A stretch of 64,000 nt of DNA from Cervus elaphus (taxonomy: Eukaryota; Chordata; Mammalia; Artiodactyla; Cervidae), in NCBI RefSeq assembly GCF_910594005.1, contig NC_057815.1, forward strand, positions 68,400,052 through 68,464,051, written 5' to 3'. The notes below the pieces were generated by a model, which did not search any database, was not told the DNA's origin, and worked only from the letters and a program-made list of their open reading frames with translations. Positions 43,671 to 55,245 of the stretch are shown here, piece after piece; position 1 is the first letter of the stretch, and each line of letters opens with the position of its first letter. The translations under genes and the position numbers were made by a program.

Positions 43671-44888
43671 TTGACCTGGGTCCTGGTTTACCAGGATGTT
43701 CTGAGTTTGTGGGGTTTCTGCCTCCTAGGAGGTCAAAAGTATCCACAGGGGACTTCCCTGGTTGTCCAGCGGTTAGGACTGTGCTGGTGGAGGGCCCGGC
43801 TTCAACCCCTAGTCGGGGAGCTAAGATCCCATATGCTGCACAATGAGGCCAAAAAAAAAGTATCTGCAGGTAAGGAACCCCAATCCTCCCCACACCCAGT
43901 GTGGACGGAGGCCCTGAGGCTGGCTGAACCCAGAGCGGCACCGAGGACTACCACCTGGCCAACTCCTCTGCCCCTGCTGTCTGCAGTGAGCCCTCCGGGG
44001 AGAAACACCTCCTCCAGGAGCCTCCCAGTACTGCAGAGGACCATGGCAGGTGTTTATAGATGCCATCTCCAGCTCCTCCTCCCCACTGGCTCCTGCCAAG
44101 TGGCAATAAACAGGCCTGAGTCTCACCAGTTTGTCTCCTCCACCCCTTTCCAATCACACTCCTTTCTTTCCTTCTTTCTCATCCAAATGTCTGAAAGACT
44201 TGTCAACACTCACGTCATCACTTCCTCTCTCCCATCTGTTGCTAAACCCACCACCCTCTGCTCCCACCGAGTCCATCAATACCCTCCACGTGAGGAAGCC
44301 TCCTGGACAGTTCAGTCCTCCCCGACACCATGGCCCCCGCCTTCCTTGTGGAAATGTCCTCCTTCTCTGGCTTCCCGGACACCAGTTCCCCTGGTTTCTG
44401 CCCTCCCACTCTGGCTGGCCCCCAGCCCCTTAGCTGGCTCCTCTCTCTGGCCAGGTCAGCCCTTTTCTCCTCCCTTGCCCTTTACACTCTCGAGGGCAAT
44501 ACCACCTACTCCCGCGGCTTCAGACACCCCATTCCTGCCCAGGCCAAATGCCAGGCTCAAGTATCCAATGACCTTCTGGTCATCTTGTCCTGGACATCCC
44601 ATGGGAACCTCACACCCACAGCAGCCAAATGGGAACTTGTCATGTTCCCCTGAACTAGGGAGGAATGCATCAGCCTCCCACTTTCTCCCAACTCAAGGCG
44701 TCTCCTTCTTCCCAGTCTTCCAGCCTGGGAAGATGAGATTCACCCTCCCCACCTCCCCCATCCTCACACCCCCAAACCCCACCCCACACCAAGTCCTGCT
44801 GTGCTCTCCAACCCCTCCCCTCATCTCCCACCTAACATCCCTCACATCTCCCTCTGCTCAGCTTCCTCCTGCAGGAAGCCTTCCGTGA
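43671..44888 (+). other. Longest open reading frame in the window (405 codons), judged non-genic
   Basis: An ATG-initiated frame antisense to GDPD5 in the presumed first intron. The first quarter crosses a CHR-2-type SINE (43750-43857); the rest is Pro/Ser/Leu-rich text from pyrimidine-rich DNA. No domain, signal peptide or membrane pattern of a known family is visible. The openness is plausibly a composition effect (few A-rich stop triplets on this strand). Confidence 0.4.
43750..43857 (+). mobile_element. CHR-2-type SINE
   Basis: From gacttccctggttgtccagc to the A tail at 43851-43859. aaagtatc with following caggg-like text flanks both sides, a probable target duplication. Confidence 0.9.
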
Positions 44889-45217
44889 CTCTCCGGACAA
44901 GACTCGAGTTGGCCTCCTGCTTCCATATGCCCAGTACAGCCCTCAGCCAAGCAGCCATGCTGGCACTGACCCACATCTAAAGGCCCAGACTGGTTCCAGA
45001 AGTGCAGGGCCAGGGCCTGGCCCAACTCTGGGTCCTGGCACCAGGCCGAGCTCAGCATAGAGGGGCTTCAGGAGAGGTTTCCCAAATCTGGGGATCGTCT
45101 CTCTGCTGAAAGACCACTGGTGAGCTCTGGATCTCCCCACAGCCCCCCTGAGACAAGGGCTATCTCTTTGCTCTGCCCCTCTTCAGGACTTAAATCACAC
45201 GAACACTTAGTCCCCTT

Positions 45218-45530
45218 TTTTCTTGTTCAGTCACTAAGTCATGTCGAACTCTTTGTGACCCCATGAACTGTAGCATGCCAGGCTTCCTTGTCCTTCACCA
45301 TCTCCTGGAGTTTGCTCAAACTCATGTCCAGTGAGTCAGCGATGCCATCCAACCGTCTCATCCTCTGTTATCCCCTTCTCCTGCCCTCAATCTTTCCCAG
45401 CATCAGAGTCTTCCAATGAGTCAGTTCTTCACATCAGATGGCCAAAGTATTGGAGCTTCAGCATCAGTTCTTCCAATGAATATTCAGGGTTGATTTCCTT
45501 TAGGATTGACTGGTTTGATCTCCTTGTCCC
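45218..45530 (-). mobile_element. BovB (RTE) LINE 3' end, reverse
   Basis: The reverse complement gives the BovB 3' part, including the end of its reverse transcriptase frame (aatattcattggaagaactg, gatgagacggttggatggca) and the Bov-A-like tail. Carries small indels, so it is a dead fragment. Confidence 0.93.
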
Positions 45531-45879
45531 CTTTTAGAGGCTTTCTAACCCATCTGCTTTTACAAGGAGCTGTCACATGGGGTCTGCAAATGCATACACG
45601 TAGACATACAAAAACATACCAAGTGTGCATTCCCAGGCAAACACTCATGGTACTCGGCACCAGCACACGGGCTAGAACAGGTATGTGCAAATCACAGACA
45701 GGCCCCATAGACACAGCTTCCTGGAAGCAGCATGGACTAGGACTGCTGTCTCCTTTGGAGTACCAGCCTCCCTGGGCATCATGGGCTCCAGGAGTCAAGG
45801 TTGGCTTGGCGAGGGCTTAGGGCTGGATCTCACGGCTGGAGTGCAGGGACTTGGGGAATGCCAGACCCCAGAGAGCCAC

Positions 45880-46150
45880 TGTTTGCCTCAGTTCTTCCTT
45901 CTCTTTCAGTTTCCACAAACTCTTCCTCCAGGAAGCCCTCCCTTATCACATCCTTCCTCTCAGTGCTAGGGGGAGGAGGCTGCCCCCCAGAGGGGACAGC
46001 ACCCCAATCTTCTCCTTGGACACTTTCTCATATACAGGGGAGGGCTGCACAGCCCAGTCACAGCTCAGAGCTTTCAGGATCAAGGTCCCCTCCTTTTTTA
46101 GCCTTAGCCCTGCCATGCCTCCAAATCTCAGCTCAAACGTCCCATCTGAG
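45880..46150 (+). mobile_element. L2 LINE fragment
   Basis: cttcctccaggaagccctcc then a later ctcagctcaaacgtcccatc resembles L2 3' text. Confidence 0.45.
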
Positions 46151-46219
46151 TAACCCCTGGCAGCTTCCTTTCCAGGTGCAGCCCCAGCATCAGAGAGATA
46201 AGAAGTCAGCATAGGGGGC

Positions 46220-46330
46220 TCATCTAATCCTCAGGACAACCCAGCTGAGGCCAGTGTTCTCACACTTTTTTTACAGATGAGAAAACCACAGCTCAGAGAG
46301 ACGAGGTGACACAGGGCCACGCGGCTGCTA
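46220..46330 (-). mobile_element. MIR SINE fragment, reverse
   Basis: ttttttacagatgagaaaac, cacagctcagagagacgagg and tgacacagggccacgcggct in reverse-MIR order. Confidence 0.6.
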
Positions 46331-46838
46331 AGACTTTCTTTTCTTTCCCTGAAATCATATTCCCAGCCATGACCTCCCTCAGGGGGGATGCACTGGCCTC
46401 AGAGGCAGACGGGAGTGGTGAGTGGAGGACCTGGCAGGAAGGAGCCCCCAGGACCACCGAATGTGGCCACAGCCACATGGAGGGCCAGCGTGGGTTCCTC
46501 CATTCACTTGCTATGGGATGTGGAGCAAATCAGCAGGGCTCAGTTCCCCACCTGTGACGTGAGCGGGGCTGGGGACCACGACACTCAGCGTCAGTTCCAT
46601 TTGGGCCCAGCAATGTGGCAGAGGAGGAAGGGGAGACAACGAGGGGTGCAGGGGCTGTTCTCCTTGAGGGTGTGGGGACAGAGGAGGTGGCCACCGGATA
46701 TTCTCTGGCCCCGCCAGCTGCCAGGCTCCTTCAGAACCCTCCTCCCAGGTAATCTCCTCCCAGAGGGTGGCAACCTTCTACCTTACTCTGCAGGATAGCC
46801 AATCTAAGCAGAGAATAAATGGCAAAGTATCCAATATA

Positions 46839-47068
46839 CTGGGCTTCCCAGGTGGCTCAGGGGTAAAAATTCACCTGCCAATGCAAGAGACGCAGGAAAC
46901 ATGGGTTCAATCCCTGGGTTGGGAAGATCTCCTGGAGAAGAAAATGGCAACCCCCTCCAGTATTCTTGCCTCGAGAATCCCATGGACAGACGAGCCTGGC
47001 GGGCTACAGTCCATGGGGTTGTAAAGAGTCGGACACGACTGAGCAACTGAGCACGCATGTACACACAC
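46839..47068 (+). mobile_element. Bov-tA SINE with target-site duplication
   Basis: Nearly complete copy, gggcttcccaggtggctcag to gcaactgagcacgcatg. The 10-bp duplication atccaatata lies at 46829-46838 and 47069-47078. One of the least diverged copies in the window. Confidence 0.95.
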
Positions 47069-47299
47069 ATCCAATATATTGGAAGGGGTGGGAAAGCAAG
47101 CCGGGTGGGTGTGCACAGCACATGCAAAGCTGATGCAAACACCCCAGGCAAACACCTGGGTATGAGTCCCCTCATTCCTGTCCTCTCTCCCTACACCCCC
47201 GCCTCAGTCCTGCTGATGCCCACTCAGAAGCAACTCCTCCAGGGGGCACTCCAGCCCCTCATACTTCACCCAAGGGTTCCCTGAGACCCATAGCATCAA

Positions 47300-47366
47300 A
47301 AAAACCTTTTATGTTGGATGGGCCAAATGGCAAAACCCAAATGAACTTTTTGGCCAACCCAATAGT
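47300..47366 (-). mobile_element. Mariner-type DNA transposon fragment
   Basis: aacccaaatgaactttttgg then ccaacccaatag is the reverse complement of the terminal sequence of the ruminant mariner family. Only the terminal end remains. Confidence 0.7.
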
Positions 47367-47744
47367 GAGCTCTTCTCAACTCGGCCTCAATTCACCATCC
47401 TGGTCTCCCACATGTGGGAGCCCCAGCCAAGTGAGGCTAAGTCCCTGCCCCAGGGACTCCACTCTCCAGGTCCACACCTTTACACAGCCAGTTCCCTCTG
47501 CATGGAATGCCTTCCCACCAGCCTCGGCTTGTTGAAGTCCTATAGATCCCTCAGTACCTAAATGAGAAATGCTGCCAGTTAGCAGTAGGAGTCAGGTCTT
47601 AAAGTCAGCATATCATGAGTAATTGCATCTGGTCAAAATCACCCTTGACTATGTATAGCTACCATTTGTTTACAATGCCTAGGCTTTGTTCTAGATATTT
47701 CCTGTGTTTGGATTCATCTTACTCTTACACTTCTGGCAGACTGT

Positions 47745-48122
47745 ATTTCCAAAGCCATTGGCACTAATAACTCCCAGCCCACACACTCTCCTTATAACTC
47801 TGACACTCTTGCCATAGAGAGGTGGGGTCTATGTTATTACCCCTGACTTGCCTCTGGGAGGGCTAGGACTGATGGCTAAAGTGACACTACAAGATTTCCA
47901 AGGCCAGGTCATCAAATGGGATGCATACTGTGGGGAAGCACAGATGAGTTCAGAGAGAAACAAAAGCCCAGAAACCACATGGGTAACCTTGAGCCAGAAC
48001 TGCTCAGCAGAGCCCATCTTAAATCCTGAGCTACAGAAACTGTGCAGTAATAAAGTGATTGTTCTTACATAAAGTCACTATGTTTGGGGGTGATTTGTAA
48101 TATAACAGTAGTAACTAGAACA
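47745..48122 (+). mobile_element. MLT1-type LTR (ERVL-MaLR)
   Basis: Ends with a series typical of MaLR LTRs: taataaagtgattgttctta, aagtcactatgtttgggggt, then aatataacagtagtaactag. The start (cattggcactaataactccc) is diverged. Old element in plus orientation. Confidence 0.65.
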
Positions 48123-48124
48123 TC

Positions 48125-48262
48125 ATTATCTCCTCTTTACAGAAGAAGAATCTGAGATACAGAGAGGTTAAGCAACTTGCCCAAGGTCACAAAGCTAGTA
48201 AGCAGCAGACCAGGATTTGAACCCAGGGAGTTTAGCCTGAGCCCACACTATTCGCTGCCATG
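48125..48262 (-). mobile_element. MIR SINE, reverse
   Basis: cagagaggttaagcaacttg, cccaaggtcacaaagctagt and accaggatttgaacccaggg, the reverse MIR core. Confidence 0.8.
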
Positions 48263-48774
48263 CCATACTAAGGGCCTGCAAGGTCCGACTGGTCTCCAGG
48301 CTCAAGCAGGCCTCAGGGAGTGGTTGTGGAATAAACGACCGAGAGAAGGGATGAGAAAAGAATAGCTGAGTGAGTGGGAATGAAAGCAGAGTAAGCTCCC
48401 AGGTGCAAGGCAAGGCCCTTAGATAAGCCCAAGCCATGCAAATGAGTCGGACATGACCCCCTCCTCACCTGGAGAAGGCGGTGATGAGGGAAGCCTGGCA
48501 GATGCCACCCATCTCTGCCCTTCGTGGATGAGCCTGAGATGCCTGCCTCCCTGCTCCCCACCTCCCTCAGCCCTGCACGCTGCAGGATCAATCCTGGAGA
48601 GCCAGTACCTCCTAAGAATAAGACCTGTGGATCCTGGAGCCTGCAATGGGAAGGTGCCAGGCTGGGAGGCAGGAGACCTTAGTCTTATCCTGGCATGGCC
48701 AAGGCCTAGCTGTGTGAACTTGGACAAGTCCCTGAACTTCTCTGGTCCCAGGTGCTCTCCAATGACACGCCAAT

Positions 48775-48945
48775 GTTGTTGTTGTTGTTTTTTAAACTTG
48801 TTATTTTGTCTTGGGGTATAGCCAATTAACAATGTTCTGATAGTTTCAGGTGAATAGCAAAGGGACTCAGCCATACCTATACATGTATCCATTCTCCCCC
48901 AAACTCCCCTCCCATCCGGGCCATCTCCAGTGACAATGTTCTAAG
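48775..48945. mobile_element. L1 LINE fragment
   Basis: gttattttgtcttggggtat, agccaattaacaatgttctg and tttcaggtgaatagcaaagg recur in ruminant L1 3' regions. A gtt trinucleotide run lies at 48774-48788. Confidence 0.6.
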
Positions 48946-49269
48946 ACTCACCAGATGCTGAGCTGGTCTGGTGGATGGGGGTTGAGGTGAACTTCAGTAT
49001 GTGGGTCCTACAGACCCCCAAAGGGATCTGTGCCTAGGAGGAAAGCAGATAACAAGAATGAATCCCCCCTACCACTCACTGGTGGCTCTCCGTGTGCTGG
49101 GGCATTTTCTCGTGCACCATTTCTAATCCTTGCAGCAATTTAATCCGGCACAGTATCAAGTGACACAATAGCAATAGCAGACCTACCACTCAACTGGCGC
49201 TGGAAACCAGGAATCCAACCCAGGCGCATTCAACCTCAAAACTCCTGCTCTTTCCACAGCAGCAAGAGA

Positions 49270-49680
49270 CAGGAGCAACCTAAAGATCTATTGACGAACA
49301 AATCGGTAAGCAAAATGTGGTATATACATACCATGGAATGTTATTTGACCTTAAAAAGGAAGAAAATCTTATCACATGCTGAACCATGGGGACATTATGC
49401 CAAGTGAAATAAGCCAATCACAACAAGACAAACACTGCATGATTCCACTTATATGAGGTATTTACAGGAATCAAATTCATAGAAACAGAAAGGAGAATGG
49501 TGGTTGCCAAGGGCTGGTGGGAGGATGAGGAGTTATTATTTAGTGGGTATAGAGTCTCAGGTGTTTGAGATGAAAACATTCTAGAGACCTGCTGTGCAAC
49601 ATGTGAATACAGTTAAGACTATCAACGGTATTCTTAAAAATGATTAAGATAGTATATTGTATGTTACATGTTTTTTTGAA
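49270..49680 (+). mobile_element. L1 LINE 3' fragment
   Basis: atgtggtatatacataccat, ggaatgttatttgaccttaa, attccacttatatgaggtat and gtggttgccaagggctggtg are standard L1 3' text. Confidence 0.85.
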
Positions 49681-50179
49681 CCACAATCCCACTCTTAGGG
49701 AGATTAGGAGAGGTTTTAGAGGGGAGAGTCCAGGCAGGCTTCACGGAAGAGGGGACTTTTGAGTTGGGCAGGGTCGGCGCAAGCATAGATGAGTCTGGGG
49801 CATACAGACAAAGGCTTGGGGCCTTTGGCCCTTGCCTTCCTGACTCTCAGGATCCAGCCAACTCCATCCCCAAGCCCACTCCGATCTCCACACAGATGCA
49901 GCACCCCACAGGGGAACAAGTGTTAGCCTGGACTGAAGAAAAAACTTCTTGAACACCTACTATATGTTCCCAGGCCCACTTACTTCATGACCTCAGGTCA
50001 TCCCTGTTCTTCAGGGGCCTCAGTTCTCCCATCTATACAATCAGAAGGTTACCCAGAATTCCTTCTAATTCTTACTGAAATAATTTGTGAGAGGGAGGGG
50101 AGGTGGGAGGTACCAATGACCTGCCAAGAAGGGCACCAGGACACTCCTGGTCAAAAGAGCAAGAATCAGAAGCTGCAGC

Positions 50180-50328
50180 TTTGGAACTTCCCTGGTGGTC
50201 CAGTGGCTAAGACTCCAAGCTCCCAATGCAGGGGGCCCGGGTTCAATTCCTGGTCAGGGAACTAGATCCAACATGCCGCAACTAAGACTTGGTATAGTCA
50301 AATACACAAATACATTAAAATTTAAAAA
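50180..50328 (+). mobile_element. CHR-2-type SINE with target-site duplication
   Basis: From ggaacttccctggtggtcca to an A-rich tail. The 12-bp duplication agaagctgcagc lies at 50168-50179 and 50329-50340. Confidence 0.95.
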
Positions 50329-50699
50329 AGAAGCTGCAGCCTCATGATTCTGCTCTAGGCAGCTTTTGCCCACTTCAAAGAGGAAGGGGTTTGGTTTCAT
50401 TCCAACTCTACACACAGGGGCCAGTGCCTGCTATGTTTGTGACAGAATCACAATCCCACCTCTCAATCCAGTACTGGAGTGATACAACTGCCCTGAGAGA
50501 TAGAGCCCTCCACGCCCAGGGCTCTCTCCAAGAACCCCGACTCTCACCTCTCCCCTAACTCAGGAATCCTTTGTCCCCAGAACAGACAAGGTGGGATGGT
50601 CCCTGGTCCCAATCCCAGCTCTGCCAAGTACTAGCTGGGCCTCAGTGTCCTCGTCTGCATTTCGGGGACACAGATACCTCCTCTGTGAGAGTCAGAGAG

Positions 50700-50762
50700 G
50701 GCAAGGACACAAAATGCTGCACCCAAGGTCTGGCATGCAGTAGGTGCTTAATAAATGGCCAC
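50700..50762 (+). mobile_element. L2/MIR-type 3' end
   Basis: ctggcatgcagtaggtgctt then aataaatggcc is the shared L2/MIR tail. Confidence 0.5.
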
Positions 50763-51734
50763 CATCATTGGCTCTCTTTGCAGACAATGCCATTTTCATC
50801 GATCTGTTTGTTCCTCTCAGAGGCTGGTTTGTTTGTCTGAATTCTTCCCAGAAGAGATGCTCCCCAGCCTTCCTAGGGGAATGCTGAGTGATGCTCCCCA
50901 GCCAGCCGCAGGGAGGAGAAAGGAGGAGCAAAGAGCTTTGCCTGATGGAAAAAGTCAAATCATCACCACGTGGAAACAGAAGAGAAGTCCCAGGGAAGCC
51001 CGGTGGTTGCCCCAGCACCTTTCACCCACCCTCTCCCTCCCTCACCCAGGGGGGCTCACGGTGGCCTCAGATCCTGCTTCCTAAGCTCTCTGAGGCCTGG
51101 CTGGGAGGCCTGATATGATCAGGCTGCTACTTAAATCGCACAAAGCCTTCTATTCTTAGCTGAGCAGCGCCAAGCTCCCTCCCAGCTGCCTGTCAGTGCT
51201 ACCAGCCCCTGGGGTATGGGCTGGGGTCAGTCATGACCACAAGGAGGTGGTGGGCAGCCTGGTGACCCGACTTAAGCCTGAGGCCTGCATGAGGGGGCCC
51301 TGACCCTGGATGACCAGGGGTCCACAGAGGGGTTGCCGGGGCTAGAGGGAGATCCGAATCAGAGGATCCCTGAGCTTACTTCTGAGTCCAGTCTGCTTCT
51401 CAAAGTCTTGATTTCAAAGAGCCAAGATTCTAGGGTTCCATGATTCAGTGCTTCCAAGAGTTGGGGACAGAAAGATTCTGTGGTTCTAAAAGACCAAGTT
51501 TCCAAGGTGCTGTTGAAGATCCGAGGCTGGGCTCTAGTGTACGCACTCCCCACCCTTCCCTTTAAGAGGCAGAGGATGGCTGGCTCCATCCGGATCCTGG
51601 AGTCCCGGGCACGAGCATCACATGCAGCCCAGTGGACTCAGCACTGGGATCGGCAGTACTCCCCGGCCCCACAGATCTGCTGGGGGCAAGAGTTCCTAGT
51701 GAACTTCCAAGGAGAAACTGGGAAAGGAGGCGGG

Positions 51735-51761
51735 GACGGGCCGGACGGGCCGGACGGGCCG
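51735..51761. repeat. 9-bp GC-rich tandem repeat (three copies)
   Basis: The unit gacgggccg occurs three times in a row with no change. Confidence 0.9.
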
Positions 51762-52379
51762 AAGCTGCCCTGAGGCCACCATCACCAGACACTGCTGGGC
51801 AGGGCATCCACTATCAGCGTCTGCCCTGGGCCAGCAGGACCAGTGTACACCCGTCAGACAGGTCTGGAGAGGCTAGGTGACCTGTTCAAGGTCAAAGCTG
51901 GGACATGGAGGAGCCAGGGTGAGAACTCCAGGTCTGGCTGGCTTCAGAGATCATACCTTGACTCACACTGTTTCATTGTTAGCTCACAGCTTCCAGGGAC
52001 CACCTTCCCCAACATCCTCTTTTAGATGCAAAACTGAGGCCCAGAGAGAGAAAGGTCAAGTGCTCAAGGGCACTGGGAACTGGTAACAAAGCCAGGCAGG
52101 ACTGTTCCCACTGACTGTCCCCCATGCCCTGACCAGGTCCCTGCCACTGATCCTTCTCTAAATCCTCTTTCTACCCACCCGGAACCAGGCTTCAGGGGCA
52201 GAGCTCTGCCCTGCTCTCCGTTGCCAGCACAGCAACTGCTCCATCGGGTCATCTGAGGGATGAGCTGGGAATCAGGGGATGGGAATCAGGGTCATGGCCT
52301 CACGCTCAAAGCCGGCCAGCTAAGCATAAGGAGCGACAAGGTCTGGTGAGGGCTGACCCAGTGTTGGTCAGTTCACAGG

Positions 52380-52450
52380 GGCATTTGTCAGAAATACTCA
52401 GAGGCTAATTAACCAGCTGTCCCATTAAGGAAAGCAAACGAGGCTTCACT
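52380..52450. promoter_or_regulatory. Candidate regulatory element with homeodomain and E-box motifs
   Basis: gaggctaattaaccagctgt then cccattaaggaaagc places a TAATTA core, a CAGCTG E-box and a second ATTA within 35 bp of apparently unique DNA. Speculative. Confidence 0.2.
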
Positions 52451-52568
52451 GAGCCAGCGTCACAGAGCCTGCTGGTCACCAGAACAGGGAACGAACACAG
52501 CCTTGGCTTCCCGAGCCACTGGCCTGCACCCACTATGTATCAGTAGTGCTTTTTGCTTTCTAATAGAG

Positions 52569-52746
52569 TGTTTTTTTTTTTTTTTTTGACTGCTCCAGGT
52601 CTTTGTCGCAACATGAAGGATCTTTAGCTGTGGCATGGAAACTCTTAGTTGAGGCATGTGGGATCTAGTTCCCTGACCAGTGCTCGAACCCAGGTTCCCT
52701 GCATTGGGAGAGCAGTCTTCGCCACTGGACCACCAGGGAAGTCCTA
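52569..52746 (-). mobile_element. CHR-2-type SINE, reverse
   Basis: Poly-T at 52571-52587, then the reverse body through ttccctgaccagtgctcgaa to accaccagggaagtcc. Confidence 0.92.
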
Positions 52747-54164
52747 AGAGTTGTATAGGTAATTCCACAATGCTGAGAGTTAGGCGTCCTTTACCTTCCT
52801 TTTACAGGAACAAGGAGGTCAGGGACTCGCCCTAGGCCACTGGCAAGCAGGCAGAGTCAGGGCTGCCCCATCCCAGAGAGAATGCCCAGGTGACTCAGAG
52901 CCTCCCCTGCTGGGCTCATGAGTGGAGAATGAATCTAAGCTGCACCGATCATTTTATGGAGCTTAAGAGAAATTTCCTCTTTCCTGCTTAGAGAGAGATC
53001 ACAGACCAAGTATCTAAAAAACCAATTGCTTTGTTCTGGGCTAGAACTAAATCTTTCTGCAAATCAGTGGCCTACTAAGTACCTGGCACCAGTAGGTGTC
53101 CCTCCTGCTGGGGCGTTTGATTTGACCTCACACCAACCTCAAAAGCTTTATAGCCTAGGCCGTGCCTCAGACTGGCCATGTCACAGATCCAAGGTTGCAC
53201 AGTACGGGGTGGAGCTGGGACAAGAAGCCAGGTGTGTCCGGGCTTTTTAAGCCGGAGGGGTGGGAGAGAATAGACATTTATGTCCACTGGGCTCTCTTTT
53301 CAATAAACTCCTTAATGCTGCCCCCTCACTATATCCTTCTCCCTGCCTGCCCCCTCCCCTGCTCCCAACCCCATGCCAATGGAAGCAGAGGGAACATCTG
53401 TGATGCCTCTGGTGCCAGTCGGTCCCAGTTGTCCACCTCCAACCCCCATCCCTGGTGGGGCCAGAACACCATCTGGGAGCCACTCAGGAACAAGGGCATT
53501 GAGAGGAACCCTCAGAGCTCTTGAGGAGTGGAGGCTGGGTGCAGCCCAGCCCTATACTTCTGCACCCCCATCCTGGACAGGTGGCTTTGACCAAGCACTC
53601 CGTGTGACAGGCTGTAGGCCCCCCAAATGCGTGTCCCAGGCCCTGTTGAAATAAAGCAGCATCCACACCAGAGACCTGAGTTGCTCCCACTGACGCCTCC
53701 TGGGAAGCAGAGGGGAGGGAGGGTGACAGTCTTGTTCTGCCCTCAGGTACACAGGCCAGAGTCCCCCGGATAAGACAAGCCTGTTGGATCCAGCCTGTGA
53801 GCAGAACAGAAAAGTTGAGGAGGGAACGTTCCTGACACATGTCCCACCCTTTCCCAGGGGCCAGACTCAACACTCTGCAGGCCTCTGGGGTGCAGCTGGG
53901 AGGGGTAGTGTCTGGTCCCAGGACCTAGCACTGCTGTTAGAAGGCACACATACACAGGAGTGCAAACACACAGGCCTGGCCTGCCTGTGCAACATGTACA
54001 TAATTCATGGGCTCTGATCGCTTTGGCCTGGATAAAGTATACCCTACAGCAGCCTGCACAGAGATTAGTGAGTAGCCACCCGGGAGCACTTCTGGGAAAG
54101 GGGTGAGTCCCCAGAGGGCTGGCGGATTGTGGGGGGTGAGGGTCAGTTTACTAAATTTTTTCAC

Positions 54165-54300
54165 TAGTTTTATCTCATTGAATCTTCATAGAAGCCCAGT
54201 GTGGGAGTTACTATTGCTCCCATTTTACAGATGAGGAAACTGAGGCTCAGAAGTCAAGTAGCTTACCCATTTTCACACAGAAGGAAGAAGCAGAGCTTCC
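54165..54300 (-). mobile_element. MIR SINE, reverse
   Basis: cccattttacagatgaggaa, actgaggctcagaagtcaag and tagcttacccattttcacac in reverse-MIR order. Confidence 0.75.
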
Positions 54301-55169
54301 TATCCTGCACCAAGCTGCTTCATGCAGGCAATCCGCAACCCCTGTCTAGCTCAACTCCCCTCCGCCACCCAGTTTGGGGCCTTAGAAGAGCCATCAGTGA
54401 GGACCCCATGGCACTTCATCCTGAGCTCAGCAGACTGGATGTTGAAAGGAAGAGAGAATGAGGACTGAATTCCTCCAGCAGAGTCAGCCTGACCTCCAAT
54501 GTCTGGCCCTTGCCCTGCCAGGGCTTCCCAGGAGACCTCAAAGCTGGGGGAGAAACAGTCTGGTCCTCCCCTGCACACATGCCAAGAATTCCCAAGAGCC
54601 CTTCAGAGCTGGAAGGGACATGCTAGGTGACCTTGAGCCCAACCATGAGCATGAGCAACTCAAGGTCCAGAGCAGGAAAGGACTTGCCCAAGATCCCATG
54701 ATGGAAGAGTCCAGTCAGTCCACAAACCTGCCAGGCAGGCAGCAGCCAGGTGCTGGGGACACTGGGATGGGATGGCCTGGCCCTCAAGGTGCTCCCACTC
54801 AGCTGGTGTTTGGACCCTTGTGAACTGCCCAGCCAGCTTCTCCAGCCCCATCTCCAACGTCCCACATTTCCTCCTTCTGCTTCCATCACCCCAGGCTCTA
54901 CACAGGGTCCAGAAAGTGTAACCTACCCTGTTGCCACCTCTGTACCTGTGCTCCAGTCTGTTGCTTTTCCAAGAATGCCCTTTCTGGCTGGCCAGAGCCT
55001 GTCTACCCCTCCAACCCCCAGGTGACCTCTGCTCTGCTCTTCTGTGCAGAGCCTAACCCCAGATTCCTGAGCCCAGCTCAGGCTGACGGAGCCCAGGGGA
55101 TGTGCTCCCTCCTTCTTCTGAGCCTCCCCTCACTCCTGACAACAACAAGGAACTCCTTCTGTGTGAAAA

Positions 55170-55245
55170 TGCATAAGCAACTTGACTTCTGAGCCTCAGT
55201 TTCCTCATCTGTAATATGGGAGCAATATTAACTCTGTCTAGGGTA
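55170..55245 (+). mobile_element. MIR SINE fragment
   Basis: cttgacttctgagcctcagt and ttcctcatctgtaatatggg. Confidence 0.65.

Noticed and set aside
43671..44888. 405-codon frame as a protein-coding gene
   Set aside because: It overlaps a SINE, has biased Pro/Ser/Leu composition, no known domain and no splice or promoter support.
45218..45530. Functional reverse transcriptase
   Set aside because: Only the last part of the BovB frame is present and it is broken by indels; it is a dead LINE end.
46839..47068. tRNA gene in the SINE heads
   Set aside because: The tRNA-like heads of Bov-tA and CHR-2 copies are diverged, lack a proper cloverleaf and are followed by SINE bodies.
51735..51761. CRISPR-like array or a satellite
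   Set aside because: Only three 9-bp units without spacers, in a mammalian intron.
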